Assembly: GCA_905480575.1 (NCBI GenBank)
Contig: CAJQQZ010000026.1
Location: forward strand, 1 to 33,689
Direction: 5' to 3'
DNA length: 33,689 nt
From: an uncultured Alphaproteobacteria bacterium
GTDB lineage: Bacteria; Pseudomonadota; Alphaproteobacteria; UBA7985; CAJQQZ01
In this document: positions 17,223 through 26,341 of the stretch, piece by piece
How positions within the stretch are numbered: position 1 is the stretch's first letter
Layout: each line of letters opens with the position of its first letter
Made by a program: the position numbers and the translations under genes
The notes under the pieces: generated by a model
Database searches by the model: none
Told to the model about the DNA's origin: nothing
What the model saw: the letters and a program-made list of their open reading frames with translations, nothing else

Positions 17223-18368
17223 TCATCCGTCATTATGAAGACCCAGGACAACCTTCCGGAAGATGTATGCGTTCATGACGAACCCCATTGAAATCATGGT
17301 CGCTATCATGACTGTCCCACCCCAAGAGATAAGGGGCAAAGGTACGCCAACAACAGGCAGCAACCCAGTCACCATGCCCATGTTAGCAAAGACGTAGAAG
17401 AACATGTTTGCGCTAAAGCCAATGGCCAGCAGGCGTCCAAATTGACTGCGAGAACGCATGGATACCCAGAGACAATAAAAAATGATCACCATGTAGAGCC
17501 CCAGAATAACCAAGGCTCCCAACATCCCCCACTCTTCTGCAATCAATGCGAAGATAAAATCCGTTTGCGTTTCGGGTAAAAAACTGAGCTGCGATTGCGT
17601 ACCTTGAGTAAAGCCTTTGCCAAACAAACCGCCGGAGCCAAAGGCAATTTTCGACTGAATAATGTGATAGCCCGTACCAAGAGGATCATTTTCTGGATTT
17701 AGAAAAGTTAAAACACGGTTCTTTTGATATGTCGCTAAGAAAGGCCAAGCCAAAGGGATAGTTCCTGCCACAACTGTAAGCACCAACAGGATTTTCCACC
17801 AACGGACACCAGCACAGAAGAAAACAATTCCGCCAACTGCAACAACCATTATCGAAGTGCCGAGATCAGGTTGTTCAAAAATCAAAATAGCTGGTAGCAG
17901 AACAAGACCAAGCGGTACGAGTAGGGTCGTGATCTTGCCCATTTCTTCCAAGGTTTTACCGTTGAAATAGCGGGCCAGGGCAACAATAAGTGCAATTTTC
18001 ATCAACTCACTGGGCTGTAATCGCATCACACCGAGATCGATCCAGCGCTGTGCGCCACCACCCAAAGTACCAAAAAACACAACAAAAAGAAGCAACAGAA
18101 TACCGACGACATAACCTGGATAGGCCAACCGTAACCAGATCCTAATGTCGACAAGGGCTATGCCGAACAAGAAGGTAGCCGTTAAAAGATAACGATAGCC
18201 GTGGTTTGCTGCCCAGGGAGAAAAGCTTGCGCCCGCTGCAGAGTATAGCATCACAACACCGATTGCGGCCGTTAGCGATAACAATGCAAAAAGCCCCCAC
18301 CTTATTGATCGTAAACGTTCAACAATGGGGATGTAGGTGACAGCACGCTTACCTGGTGGTCGCGCCAC
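17223..18368 (-). CDS. rodA: Rod-shape peptidoglycan polymerase RodA
   Basis: 381 residues with about 10 membrane helices, typical of SEDS glycosyltransferases. Recognisable segments include PGYVVGILLLLFVVFFG, the loop GGAQRWIDLGVMRLQPSELMKIA and the C-terminal GVPLPLISWGGT, all hallmarks of the RodA/FtsW/SpoVE family. RodA polymerises lipid II into glycan strands in the elongation complex with PBP2. The start is GTG at 18368, 2 nt after the mrdA stop codon, with GAGGA 9 nt upstream; the first in-frame ATG would delete part of the first helix. Last gene of the mre-mrd block. Confidence 0.94.
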   Translation of the reverse strand: MARPPGKRAVTYIPIVERLRSIRWGLFALLSLTAAIGVVMLYSAAGASFSPWAANHGYRYLLTATFLFGIALVDIRIWLRLAYPGYVVGILLLLFVVFFGTLGGGAQRWIDLGVMRLQPSELMKIALIVALARYFNGKTLEEMGKITTLLVPLGLVLLPAILIFEQPDLGTSIMVVAVGGIVFFCAGVRWWKILLVLTVVAGTIPLAWPFLATYQKNRVLTFLNPENDPLGTGYHIIQSKIAFGSGGLFGKGFTQGTQSQLSFLPETQTDFIFALIAEEWGMLGALVILGLYMVIIFYCLWVSMRSRSQFGRLLAIGFSANMFFYVFANMGMVTGLLPVVGVPLPLISWGGTVMIATMISMGFVMNAYIFRKVVLGLHNDG

Positions 18369-18370
18369 GT

Positions 18371-20260
18371 CTAAATGTCCTCTGTTTTGCTGGCAACCAT
18401 ATTGGCAATCTCTTCAGGCTTTGGAACAGGAAGACGATGCGGCGCTTTACCAATGGGATCAATGAATTGCGTTGCAGTCAGAATATCTCTCGCGATTGGT
18501 GCTGCAGCTGATGAACCGCTGCCGCCGTGTTCAACGACAACAGAACAGACATATTTTGGATTTCGATAAGGGGCATAACCGACAAACAGCGCGTGGTCAC
18601 GAAGCCGCCAAGGTAGATCTTCATTTTTTATCACACCTTTCTTACGTTCGGCGGTGGTAATACGTCTAACCTGTGAAGTCCCGGTTTTCCCTCCCATGGC
18701 GAGGTTTTTATCTTTGATACGCGCGTTGTAAGCTGTGCCTTTTTCCTCATTGGCGACGGCAAAAGCAGCGTCTTTGACAATGTCTAAGTAGTTTTCGTGA
18801 ATTCCCAATCGCTCACGCAGCTCTCCGCCTTTTTGAGACAACAAATGGGCATTAACAGCCCAGCCCCCGTTCACAATTCGGCTCATCATCACCGCAATCT
18901 GGATCGGTGTCGCTAGCACAAATCCCTGACCAATAGACGCCTGCAAACTATCACCAATGCGCCATGGATCATCGCGATTATCCAGTTTCCATTGTCGATC
19001 TGGGACCAACCCTGTGCTTTCGCCGTACAGTTCTGGTAGATGTTTTTCGCCAAAGCCCAATCGCCGAGCCATGGCCGCCATTTTCTTAATGCCAACTTTT
19101 TGGGCCAGTTCATAATAATAAACATCGCAAGAATACTTGATTGAGTTGCGCATTGAAACGCGACCATGCCCGTAGCGATTCCAGCAGTGGAACTTCTGAG
19201 GCCCTACTTCAACATGACCTTCACATTTAACGGACCAGTCTGGAGAAACGCCGGACTCGAGTGCTGCCAATGCGAGCACAAATTTGAATGTGGATCCTGG
19301 AGCGTAGGCACCAGCGACGGCTTTGTTTCGGAAAGGTGCCCGCTCGTCATTGACCAGCTTCTTCCATTTTTTCTGCGAGAACCCTAAGACAAAGTCATTA
19401 GCGTCATAGGCAGGGTAAGAGCCCAGTGCCAAAATCTCACCGTTATGAACGTTCATGACGACGGCAGAAGCGGCCTCGGCCTGACGCAAACGGTCTTGAA
19501 CGTAAAACTGGAGCGGCGTGTCGATGGTGAGATGAACGTCATTTCCCGGATCACCCAGGTAGTTCTTCAGCTCCCTAACGGTTCTACCTCTCGCGTTGAC
19601 CTCAACACGTCTGATTGAGGCCTTACCTCTCAAGGTTTTCTCTCTGCTTCGCTCGATCCCACTTTTCCCGATGCGGAAGCCGGGAATGAGCAAAGCTGGA
19701 TCATTACTCTTTTGCTGATCTTTCTCGGATACGCGACCAACATAGCCCACCACGTGGGACATGTACTCGCCCATTGGGTAACGGCGCAGTAGCCCTTCCC
19801 TGATATGAACACCTGGCAGATCGGGAGAGTTCACCTCAATCTTGTTTACTTGTTCCCAAGTAATACGATCCGCAATGTGAACGGGTCTACGACTGAAACG
19901 ATCAAGGGACTTCAGAATTCGCTCAATGTCGTAATCCGGAAGTTCCAAGATATCGTTCAACAACAAAACCGTTTTCTCAACGTCCTTGTTACCAGCCGTT
20001 GAAAGTGAAACCGAGTAGCTGCGATCATTGATCGCTAGCTGTTCTCCCCGTCTGTCAAAGATCACACCCCGAACTGGTGGTTCCAATTCGACGTGAACTC
20101 TGTTCTCATCTGCCAGCGTTTTGAATTTTTCTGCTTGTGCAACCTGCAGGTAATAGATCCGAGAAAATATTGCTGCAAAGCCTGCTGTTTGCAGTCCACC
20201 TAAGATCAAAGCTCTTCGGCTAAATGATCCTCTACGGGCGACTTCGATTTTTTTCTTCAT
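18371..20260 (-). CDS. mrdA: Penicillin-binding protein 2 (elongation transpeptidase)
   Basis: 629 residues. A single membrane anchor (about 17-40) is followed by a dimerisation/pedestal domain with RGVIFDRRG (64-72), then the transpeptidase domain: STFK with catalytic S323, SCD (377-379) standing for the SxN motif, and KTG (525-527) in GGKTGTSQV. It cross-links peptidoglycan made by RodA during lateral wall growth. The ATG at 20260 is preceded by AAGGTGG and lies 12 nt after the mreD stop. Position between mreD and rodA supports PBP2 rather than division-type PBP3. Confidence 0.96.
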   Translation of the reverse strand: MKKKIEVARRGSFSRRALILGGLQTAGFAAIFSRIYYLQVAQAEKFKTLADENRVHVELEPPVRGVIFDRRGEQLAINDRSYSVSLSTAGNKDVEKTVLLLNDILELPDYDIERILKSLDRFSRRPVHIADRITWEQVNKIEVNSPDLPGVHIREGLLRRYPMGEYMSHVVGYVGRVSEKDQQKSNDPALLIPGFRIGKSGIERSREKTLRGKASIRRVEVNARGRTVRELKNYLGDPGNDVHLTIDTPLQFYVQDRLRQAEAASAVVMNVHNGEILALGSYPAYDANDFVLGFSQKKWKKLVNDERAPFRNKAVAGAYAPGSTFKFVLALAALESGVSPDWSVKCEGHVEVGPQKFHCWNRYGHGRVSMRNSIKYSCDVYYYELAQKVGIKKMAAMARRLGFGEKHLPELYGESTGLVPDRQWKLDNRDDPWRIGDSLQASIGQGFVLATPIQIAVMMSRIVNGGWAVNAHLLSQKGGELRERLGIHENYLDIVKDAAFAVANEEKGTAYNARIKDKNLAMGGKTGTSQVRRITTAERKKGVIKNEDLPWRLRDHALFVGYAPYRNPKYVCSVVVEHGGSGSSAAAPIARDILTATQFIDPIGKAPHRLPVPKPEEIANMVASKTEDI

Positions 20261-20272
20261 CTCGAGCCCACC

Positions 20273-20782
20273 TTATGAAACGATGGTTCTGTCGACTTTG
20301 GCCAACAGCCAATGAACAACCGGATAAAAGATCATCGTCATTGCCGCCTTCACCAACAAAGTCATGAAATCCCAAAGTTCCCAAGCGAAGAGCGAATTAA
20401 CAAGCCAATTCACCCCTAAGCCCGCAGTCACGACCAAAATGAATGTTGAGAAAATGTAACCAAATGGCGCGAAGGTAAAAAAGTGTCGCTGAGTAGAAAC
20501 GGTATAAGCCACCAAAACCAATACAATAGCCTGAATGCCCAATGGCCCGCCGACGAGGACATCCTCAATCAAGCCTAAAATAAAGACAGAATAGAGTGGT
20601 AGGAGTTCAGGGCGCGAGATCGACCAGTAATAAACCGATATAATGGTCATTGAGGGCGCCACTTTGACAAAGCCAGGAATGCCAGTAGAAGTCAGAAAAA
20701 CCAACAACAGCAGTAACGAGAGCAGAAATGGTATCAGCCCGCGTGCAATTTGATTAATCCGGCCCCAAAATTCGTAGCCCAA
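20273..20782 (-). CDS. mreD: Rod-shape membrane protein MreD
   Basis: 169 residues with five to six membrane helices, the usual MreD size. The C-terminal half (LGLIEDVLVGGPLGIQAIVLVLVAY and the following helices) has the family's D-x-x-x-G-x-P-L-G pattern. I chose TTG at 20782 (then GYEFWGRINQIARG): AGGA lies 8 nt upstream, and the next helix then starts near residue 15. A longer reading from 20926 would run 48 codons back into mreC and add non-homologous sequence. The gap to the mreC stop is 40 nt. MreD bridges MreC and the PBP2/RodA enzymes. Confidence 0.9.
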   Translation of the reverse strand: MGYEFWGRINQIARGLIPFLLSLLLLLVFLTSTGIPGFVKVAPSMTIISVYYWSISRPELLPLYSVFILGLIEDVLVGGPLGIQAIVLVLVAYTVSTQRHFFTFAPFGYIFSTFILVVTAGLGVNWLVNSLFAWELWDFMTLLVKAAMTMIFYPVVHWLLAKVDRTIVS

Positions 20783-20822
20783 TTCAGTTTTCCTATCGCA
20801 AAACAGCCCACTGCCGTTTTGG

Positions 20823-21698
20823 CTATTGTAAGGTTTCAAACGCGCTGTCTGGCAAAAGATCAGGGTGCTCATAATTAACAACCGTAGCAAATTCCAATCG
20901 ATCCCAATTGATGTTAGAAACAACAATCACCTGATCACCGACAGTTTCTTGCACAATACCAATTTCAAAGCCCGCAGGGAAGACTCCTCCGGCTCCTGAT
21001 GTCACAACTCTGTCACCCAAAGAGATATCTCTAATCTCATCAGGTGTCAGTCGGATGAGACGCACCCCATTTTGATTATCCCCAACGGCAATCGCCGGAA
21101 CGCCGGTTCTTTCCAGAATACAAGGGATACGACTGTTGATATCGGTCACAAGCAACACTCGGGAAGACCCTTGCCCGACATCTAAGATCCGGCCAGCCAA
21201 GCTGTAGGAAGACAGTACTGCCTGACCTTTGCGAACACCGTCCGCACGTCCAGCATTGATGAGAACGCTTTGCACATAAGAGCTACCGCGATCTCGGATA
21301 ACTCGCGCCGAAACAAAATCCGTTCTCAGGTCCTGAGTGACATGCAGCTGGCTCCACAAACGACGGTTCTCTGCTTCCAATCGACGCGCAACTTGTTCCC
21401 ATCTTTCCGTAAAACGCAGTTTATCCCGTAATTCCAAAACCTCCGCCCGCAACGAACCATAGGATCGGACGTTGTTATACAGCTCTCGGCCAGCAGCGAC
21501 CGGCGTTGTCATAGCGGTTAGAACAGGCGAGAATGTATCGACGACGACAACTCGAATGATTTGGGTGGCATTTGGATTAATACGCTCAATAATAAGCAAG
21601 CCGCCAGCCGTCAGTATCATCAGAGTCAACGCAAAACGTTGAAACCATGATTTCAAGGGGGTGGTTACCCGAGCAAATGTACCCGAACGCCGTCTCAT
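20823..21698 (-). CDS. mreC: Rod-shape periplasmic scaffold MreC
   Basis: 291 residues. A basic cytoplasmic tail (1-20), one membrane helix (about 22-41), a coiled coil (about 75-118, LRAEVLELRDKLRF...RRLEAENRRLW) and a two-barrel beta domain (about 120-280) follow in order. Within the latter, SSYVQSVLINAGRADGVRKGQAV and SLGDRVVTSGAGGVFPAGFEIG are strong MreC signatures. MreC links the MreB filament to PBP2. It lies 251 bp after mreB, an unusually long gap that contains two hairpins. Confidence 0.95.
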   Translation of the reverse strand: MRRRSGTFARVTTPLKSWFQRFALTLMILTAGGLLIIERINPNATQIIRVVVVDTFSPVLTAMTTPVAAGRELYNNVRSYGSLRAEVLELRDKLRFTERWEQVARRLEAENRRLWSQLHVTQDLRTDFVSARVIRDRGSSYVQSVLINAGRADGVRKGQAVLSSYSLAGRILDVGQGSSRVLLVTDINSRIPCILERTGVPAIAVGDNQNGVRLIRLTPDEIRDISLGDRVVTSGAGGVFPAGFEIGIVQETVGDQVIVVSNINWDRLEFATVVNYEHPDLLPDSAFETLQ

Positions 21699-21776
21699 TA
21701 AAGGCTAACTTACAAAAAAAGGTCTTTGGTAATCAGGAAATAGAATGTCTTCAATGCTCCCCCTATAGCCTCTGGC

Positions 21777-21833
21777 AAAACGGGTGACTAGCACCCCGCG
21801 GAGTCATCATGAGAGCTTCCCCTCATCGACTCT
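21777..21833 (-). terminator. Two hairpins in the mreB-mreC gap, possible partial terminator
   Basis: Read in the direction of transcription (leftward), the first hairpin pairs GAGTC..ATGAG with its complement across 21833-21801, with a small internal loop. The second pairs GGGTG and CACCC around a five-base loop (21782-21796), with one bulged base, and is followed by four U (21780-21777). The stems are short, so full termination is doubtful; partial termination lowering mreCD relative to mreB is plausible. The first hairpin is followed by a T-run on the plus strand instead. The rest of the gap, 21699-21949, shows no gene. Confidence 0.4.
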
Positions 21834-21949
21834 AACTTTTTTGAGAGACCCTGGAGTCATCTCTTTCCCGAACAAGGATTGGTTTAGGAGCCGATTCTGT
21901 CTACAGCAAGGCAATTCGTGTGACAAACCAAACAATTAGTGAATGGATT

Positions 21950-22990
<1,041 letters not shown>

Positions 22991-23061
22991 TCAATATCCT
23001 GAGAGAGGCGGTCTAAAATAAATTCCCGTGTTGCACTTAGCGACCCACGCTAGAATTTGCA

Positions 23062-23090
23062 AGAGGTGCAAGCCATTTGCTCACGCCTCT
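23062..23090. repeat. Hairpin between leuA and mreB
   Basis: Inverted repeat with 12-nt arms (23062-23073 and 23079-23090) around a CATTT loop; on the minus strand 11 of 12 positions pair, two of them as G-U wobbles. It lies 72 nt upstream of the mreB start and 41 nt downstream of the leuA stop. On the minus strand it is not followed by a U-run, so it is not a canonical terminator for leuA; it may be an mRNA 3'-end stabiliser or part of the mreB leader. Confidence 0.45.
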
Positions 23091-23130
23091 CTAGATTTTC
23101 TTTCGTCTAATTGCGAAAATTTTCGAAAAA

Positions 23131-24702
23131 TCAGGCCGTCATTGCTTCTGGCGCTGTTTTTTCACGTTTAACGATCAATTTGTTCAAGGCGTTGATGTAA
23201 GCGCGAGCTGAAGCCACCAATGTGTCATGGTCGGCCCCCTGCCCGTTAACTGTCTTGCCATCTTCTTCCAACCGAACGGTCACTTCTGCCTGAGCATCAG
23301 TCCCGCCAGTCACGGCATGAACCTGGTACAATTGCATCCGGGCATTCTGTGGAACCATTTCCTTAATCGCTTTGAAGATTGCATCGACAGGGCCGTTTCC
23401 TTCGGATTTACAGCGCTTTTCTTCGCCATCAATCGTGATGGTTAAATCCGCTGTTTGAGGACCTTCTGAACCACAAACAATCTGCACAGACTTGAACTTG
23501 ATGTGATCGTTTTGGCGCAAAGCAGAATCATCAACCAAAGCAATCAAATCTTCGTCGAATACCTCTTTTTTATGGTCGGCCAAGTCCTTGAAACGAACAA
23601 AGGCGTCATCCAACGAATTAGCGCCCAGGTCGTCAAAGCCCAACTCCGCCAACTTATTTTTAAACGCTGCACGACCAGAGTGCTTGCCTAAGACCAAATT
23701 CGATTCAACCAAGCCAACTGAAGCCGGCGTCATGATCTCGTAAGTTTCAGCATTCTTCAACATGCCGTCCTGGTGGATGCCTGATTCGTGGGCAAAAGCA
23801 TTGGCACCGACGATGGCTTTGTTGGGCTGAACAGTGAAACCTGTCACACCCGACAAAGTGCGAGAAGCCTTGGTAATGACGGTGGCATCCAAGTCGGTGT
23901 GGTACGGCATCACATCACCGCGGACTTGCATCGCCATGACGATTTCTTCCAATGAAGCGTTACCGGCGCGCTCGCCGATACCGTTAATCGTGCATTCGAT
24001 CTGGCGTGCACCAGCTTCAACAGCGGCCAGCGAATTGGCAACGGCCAAGCCCAAATCGTTGTGACAATGCACAGAGATCGTTGCTTTATCGATGTTCGGC
24101 ACTTTGTTGAACAACATCTCGATCAAAGCCGCATATTCCTCTGGGACTGCGTAGCCAACCGTATCAGGAATATTGATCGTTGTGGCACCCGCTTTAATCG
24201 CAGACTCTACACAGCGGCAAAGAAATTCGTGCTCTGTTCTGGAGCCATCTTCCGCGGACCATTCAACGTCATCACATAAGTTGCGAGCGTGGGTCACTGA
24301 ATCGACGACCATCTGGTGAACGACGTCTGGTTCCTTCTGCAATTTGAATTTCATATGCAAAGGAGACGTGGACAAAAATGTGTGAATGCGTGAAGATTTC
24401 GCATGCTTGACCGCTTCCCAGGCGCGATCGATGTCCTTCTTTGAGGCACGGGCAAGTCCAGCGATCGTCGCTTTCTGTGCCTGTTTTGCAATTGCTGCAA
24501 CGGCTTCAAAATCACCATTAGAGGCGATAGGGAAGCCTGCTTCGATGATATCGACGTTCAATTCTTCAAGAACAGCAGCGACCTTTAACTTCTCTTCCAA
24601 GTTCATTGAGCAACCTGGTGATTGTTCGCCGTCGCGCAAAGTAGTGTCGAAAATTTTGACCTTTTCGGTGTTCACGGTAACAGTTTGAGATGATGTAGAC
24701 AT
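23131..24702 (-). CDS. leuA: 2-isopropylmalate synthase
   Basis: 523 residues, full length for the LeuA1 type. The TIM-barrel catalytic domain begins with the signature DTTLRDGEQSPG (19-30), which supplies the metal-binding Asp and catalytic Arg; the second signature is VHCHNDLGLAVANSLAAVEAGA with the metal-binding HxH. The C-terminal region (about 395-510) is the leucine-binding regulatory domain. The enzyme condenses acetyl-CoA with 2-oxoisovalerate, the first committed step of leucine synthesis, and is normally feedback-inhibited by leucine. The ATG has AAGG 10 nt upstream. A leucine-rich leader peptide precedes it, indicating attenuation as well. None of the other leu genes is in the window. 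Confidence 0.97.
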   Translation of the reverse strand: MSTSSQTVTVNTEKVKIFDTTLRDGEQSPGCSMNLEEKLKVAAVLEELNVDIIEAGFPIASNGDFEAVAAIAKQAQKATIAGLARASKKDIDRAWEAVKHAKSSRIHTFLSTSPLHMKFKLQKEPDVVHQMVVDSVTHARNLCDDVEWSAEDGSRTEHEFLCRCVESAIKAGATTINIPDTVGYAVPEEYAALIEMLFNKVPNIDKATISVHCHNDLGLAVANSLAAVEAGARQIECTINGIGERAGNASLEEIVMAMQVRGDVMPYHTDLDATVITKASRTLSGVTGFTVQPNKAIVGANAFAHESGIHQDGMLKNAETYEIMTPASVGLVESNLVLGKHSGRAAFKNKLAELGFDDLGANSLDDAFVRFKDLADHKKEVFDEDLIALVDDSALRQNDHIKFKSVQIVCGSEGPQTADLTITIDGEEKRCKSEGNGPVDAIFKAIKEMVPQNARMQLYQVHAVTGGTDAQAEVTVRLEEDGKTVNGQGADHDTLVASARAYINALNKLIVKREKTAPEAMTA

Positions 24703-24712
24703 AGCAGAATAA

Positions 24713-24845
24713 CCTTAGCAAAAAAATTCGTTTGTGAAGTTGGTTGACCTAGTTTTTCCCCTGCTCGCTTGCTGTCGTACAGCTGTAGCGCTCAGGGGTG
24801 GCTAAGGAGTAGTAGGTCGAGGCCGAGGAGGCCTGAGTGCGCAGC
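24713..24845 (-). promoter_or_regulatory. Leucine attenuator: alternative hairpins in the leuA leader RNA
   Basis: Four pairings can be drawn in the RNA. (1:2) the leader-peptide segment 24845-24832 pairs with 24796-24782 through CTCAGG/CCTGAG and flanking GC pairs. (2:3) a strong composite hairpin spans 24798-24758: CCCCTG/CAGGGG, CGCT/AGCG and GCTGT/ACAGC stacked with small internal loops. Both use CCCTG...CGCT, so they exclude each other. (a:a') GACCTA at 24818-24813 complements TAGGTC at 24751-24746. (b:b') CCTTAGC at 24807-24801 complements GCTAAGG at 24719-24713, the leuA ribosome binding site. A run of seven U lies at 24726-24720, but no stem directly abuts it. Pairings are seen in sequence; the mechanism is inferred. 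Confidence 0.7.
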
Positions 24846-24911
24846 AGGAAGGGTTTCAGAAACCGGAGCTCCGAAACCATCGAATTGAATATGCAACTGC
24901 GTCTTTGTCAT
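24792..24911 (-). CDS. leuL: leuA leader peptide (39 codons, Leu-rich)
   Basis: An open reading frame from ATG 24911 to TGA 24792 ends in GLLGLDLLLLSHP: seven Leu codons within nine (positions 28-36; CTC, CTC, CTC, CTA, CTA, CTC, CTT), nine Leu in 39 residues overall. It lies 89 nt upstream of leuA on the same strand, and its Leu run overlaps one arm of mutually exclusive RNA hairpins. This is the classic sensor of an amino-acid attenuator: ribosomes stall on Leu codons when leucyl-tRNA is scarce. No clear SD precedes the ATG, so the transcript may be leaderless or weakly initiated. An in-frame TAG a few codons upstream limits the start choice. Confidence 0.85.
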   Translation of the reverse strand: MTKTQLHIQFDGFGAPVSETLPAAHSGLLGLDLLLLSHP

Positions 24912-25005
24912 AGCGAGAGAAAGTCTAGCCTAATTTTTTGAAATTGATAGTCTTTCTTGTATTTTTTTTTGCGGAGGTTCAACACTAGCCATCAAAGGAC
25001 AAGCA

Positions 25006-26241
25006 ATGATTGATGAAATCCTAGTCGAAATAGCCGATGAGCCCTCTCATCGTTCGCCCGCGGCCTTCGAGCTTCTGCTTGCTAGGCAGGCCCGCGTAAA
25101 ATCGGTGATGAAGGAACAATCAATCCCAGTCATCTGTATTACACACCCAATCAATGTGCAATACGCAACGGGTGCCAGAAACATGACCGTGTTCTCACTC
25201 ATGAACACTTCACGCTATCTCTTGATGTTCGCAGAGGGTCCCACGATCCTCTTTGATTTCTGGGGTTGTTCTCATTTGTCAGAAGGCTTGCCCACCATAG
25301 ACGAGATTCGGGTTGCCACTGGTGTTTCTTACGTTGCTGCGGGATTAGGCCTTGAGTCTCAAGCCGTGAAGTGGGCAGACGAGATCGCCTCCTATATCCT
25401 AGAGCATGTTGGTGAAGGCGCAATTGTTGGCGTTGATCGTTTCCACTTCGCAGCACTAGACGCCTTGAGGGAAAGAGGCTTTAACATCACCGACTCAGAT
25501 CAAGTCATGGCCAAAACACGGTCAATCAAGATGTCGATTGAAATGCCGTACATCAAAGAAGCGATGCTTCGTACAGAAAAAGCTACAGAGGAACTGTGCC
25601 TTTCCTTAGAAGCTGGCGCTTTAGAAGTCGAAGTATGGGCTGAATTCTACCGAGGTCTCATCGCCAGAGAAGGCGAGTACATTTCCACCCGCCTGCTTCA
25701 AAGTGGCCAACGTACTTTCCCTTATTTTCAAGAAGCAGGACCAAAGAGAATCGAAAACGGGGAATTGTTATGTTTCGATACAGACGCCATCGGCTATCAC
25801 GGCTACGCCGTTGATTTTTCGCGCACTTTTCTCTGCGGTACCGACAGGGCCGCTGATCAACAAAAACATCTCTATCGGTTGGCCTATGATCAATTAAACC
25901 ACAACGTTGATCTTTTCCAACCAGGCGCGGAGTTTGAAGAGATTGCCGACAAGGCTTGGCCAATCCCAGAAGAACACCGCCCCTACTCCTATTATTGCCT
26001 GGCCCATGGTCTCGGCATGTCAGGCGAGTACCCTAATATCCCTCACAAGCAACCCGGCGTACCCTACCCTCTCAAAGGCAGGCTAGAGCCCGGTATGATT
26101 GTTTGCGCAGAATCCTATGTCGGGTCAGCAACCAGCCAAGAAGGTGTAAAACTAGAAGATCAACTATTGATCACTGAGAACGGTCCAGAACGCCTATCCC
26201 ATTTCCCATTCGACGACCGGTTGTTGATGAAACACTTATAA
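25006..26241 (+). CDS. M24-family metallohydrolase, DddP-like (DMSP lyase relative)
   Basis: 411 residues: an N-terminal creatinase-type domain (about 20-170) and a C-terminal pita-bread domain (about 180-400). Candidate metal ligands are D258, D260, D270, H334, E369 and E384. The FDTD pattern and all spacings coincide, with a constant offset of 37, with the ligands I recall for the DMSP lyase DddP (D295, D297, D307, H371, E406, E421). Canonical Xaa-Pro peptidases lack that extra Asp. However, the position of the proposed DddP catalytic base D377 is G340 here (HGLGMSGEYP). So it is a DddP-clade protein that may not cleave DMSP; it could act on another small molecule or peptide. The ATG has AAGGA 7 nt upstream. 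It stands alone, divergent from leuA. Confidence 0.8.
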   Translation: MIDEILVEIADEPSHRSPAAFELLLARQARVKSVMKEQSIPVICITHPINVQYATGARNMTVFSLMNTSRYLLMFAEGPTILFDFWGCSHLSEGLPTIDEIRVATGVSYVAAGLGLESQAVKWADEIASYILEHVGEGAIVGVDRFHFAALDALRERGFNITDSDQVMAKTRSIKMSIEMPYIKEAMLRTEKATEELCLSLEAGALEVEVWAEFYRGLIAREGEYISTRLLQSGQRTFPYFQEAGPKRIENGELLCFDTDAIGYHGYAVDFSRTFLCGTDRAADQQKHLYRLAYDQLNHNVDLFQPGAEFEEIADKAWPIPEEHRPYSYYCLAHGLGMSGEYPNIPHKQPGVPYPLKGRLEPGMIVCAESYVGSATSQEGVKLEDQLLITENGPERLSHFPFDDRLLMKHL

Positions 26242-26341
26242 GTCGCGATTTCGTGTCAAATTTGAAACAGCGCAGACCCAACCTGCTGTCACTCCACTAA
26301 ACAGCTTGCCACAATTGCCTGCCTTGTCTAAGTCGGCGCGC

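Noticed and set aside
20783-20926. N-terminal extension of MreD by 48 codons inside mreC
   Set aside because: It would overlap mreC by about 100 nt and exceed normal MreD length; TTG 20782 has a well-spaced AGGA.
21850-21870. A 17-codon minus-strand ORF starting near 21859 in the mreB-mreC gap
   Set aside because: Short, without enriched codons or known motif; only a loose SD. No evidence that it is translated.
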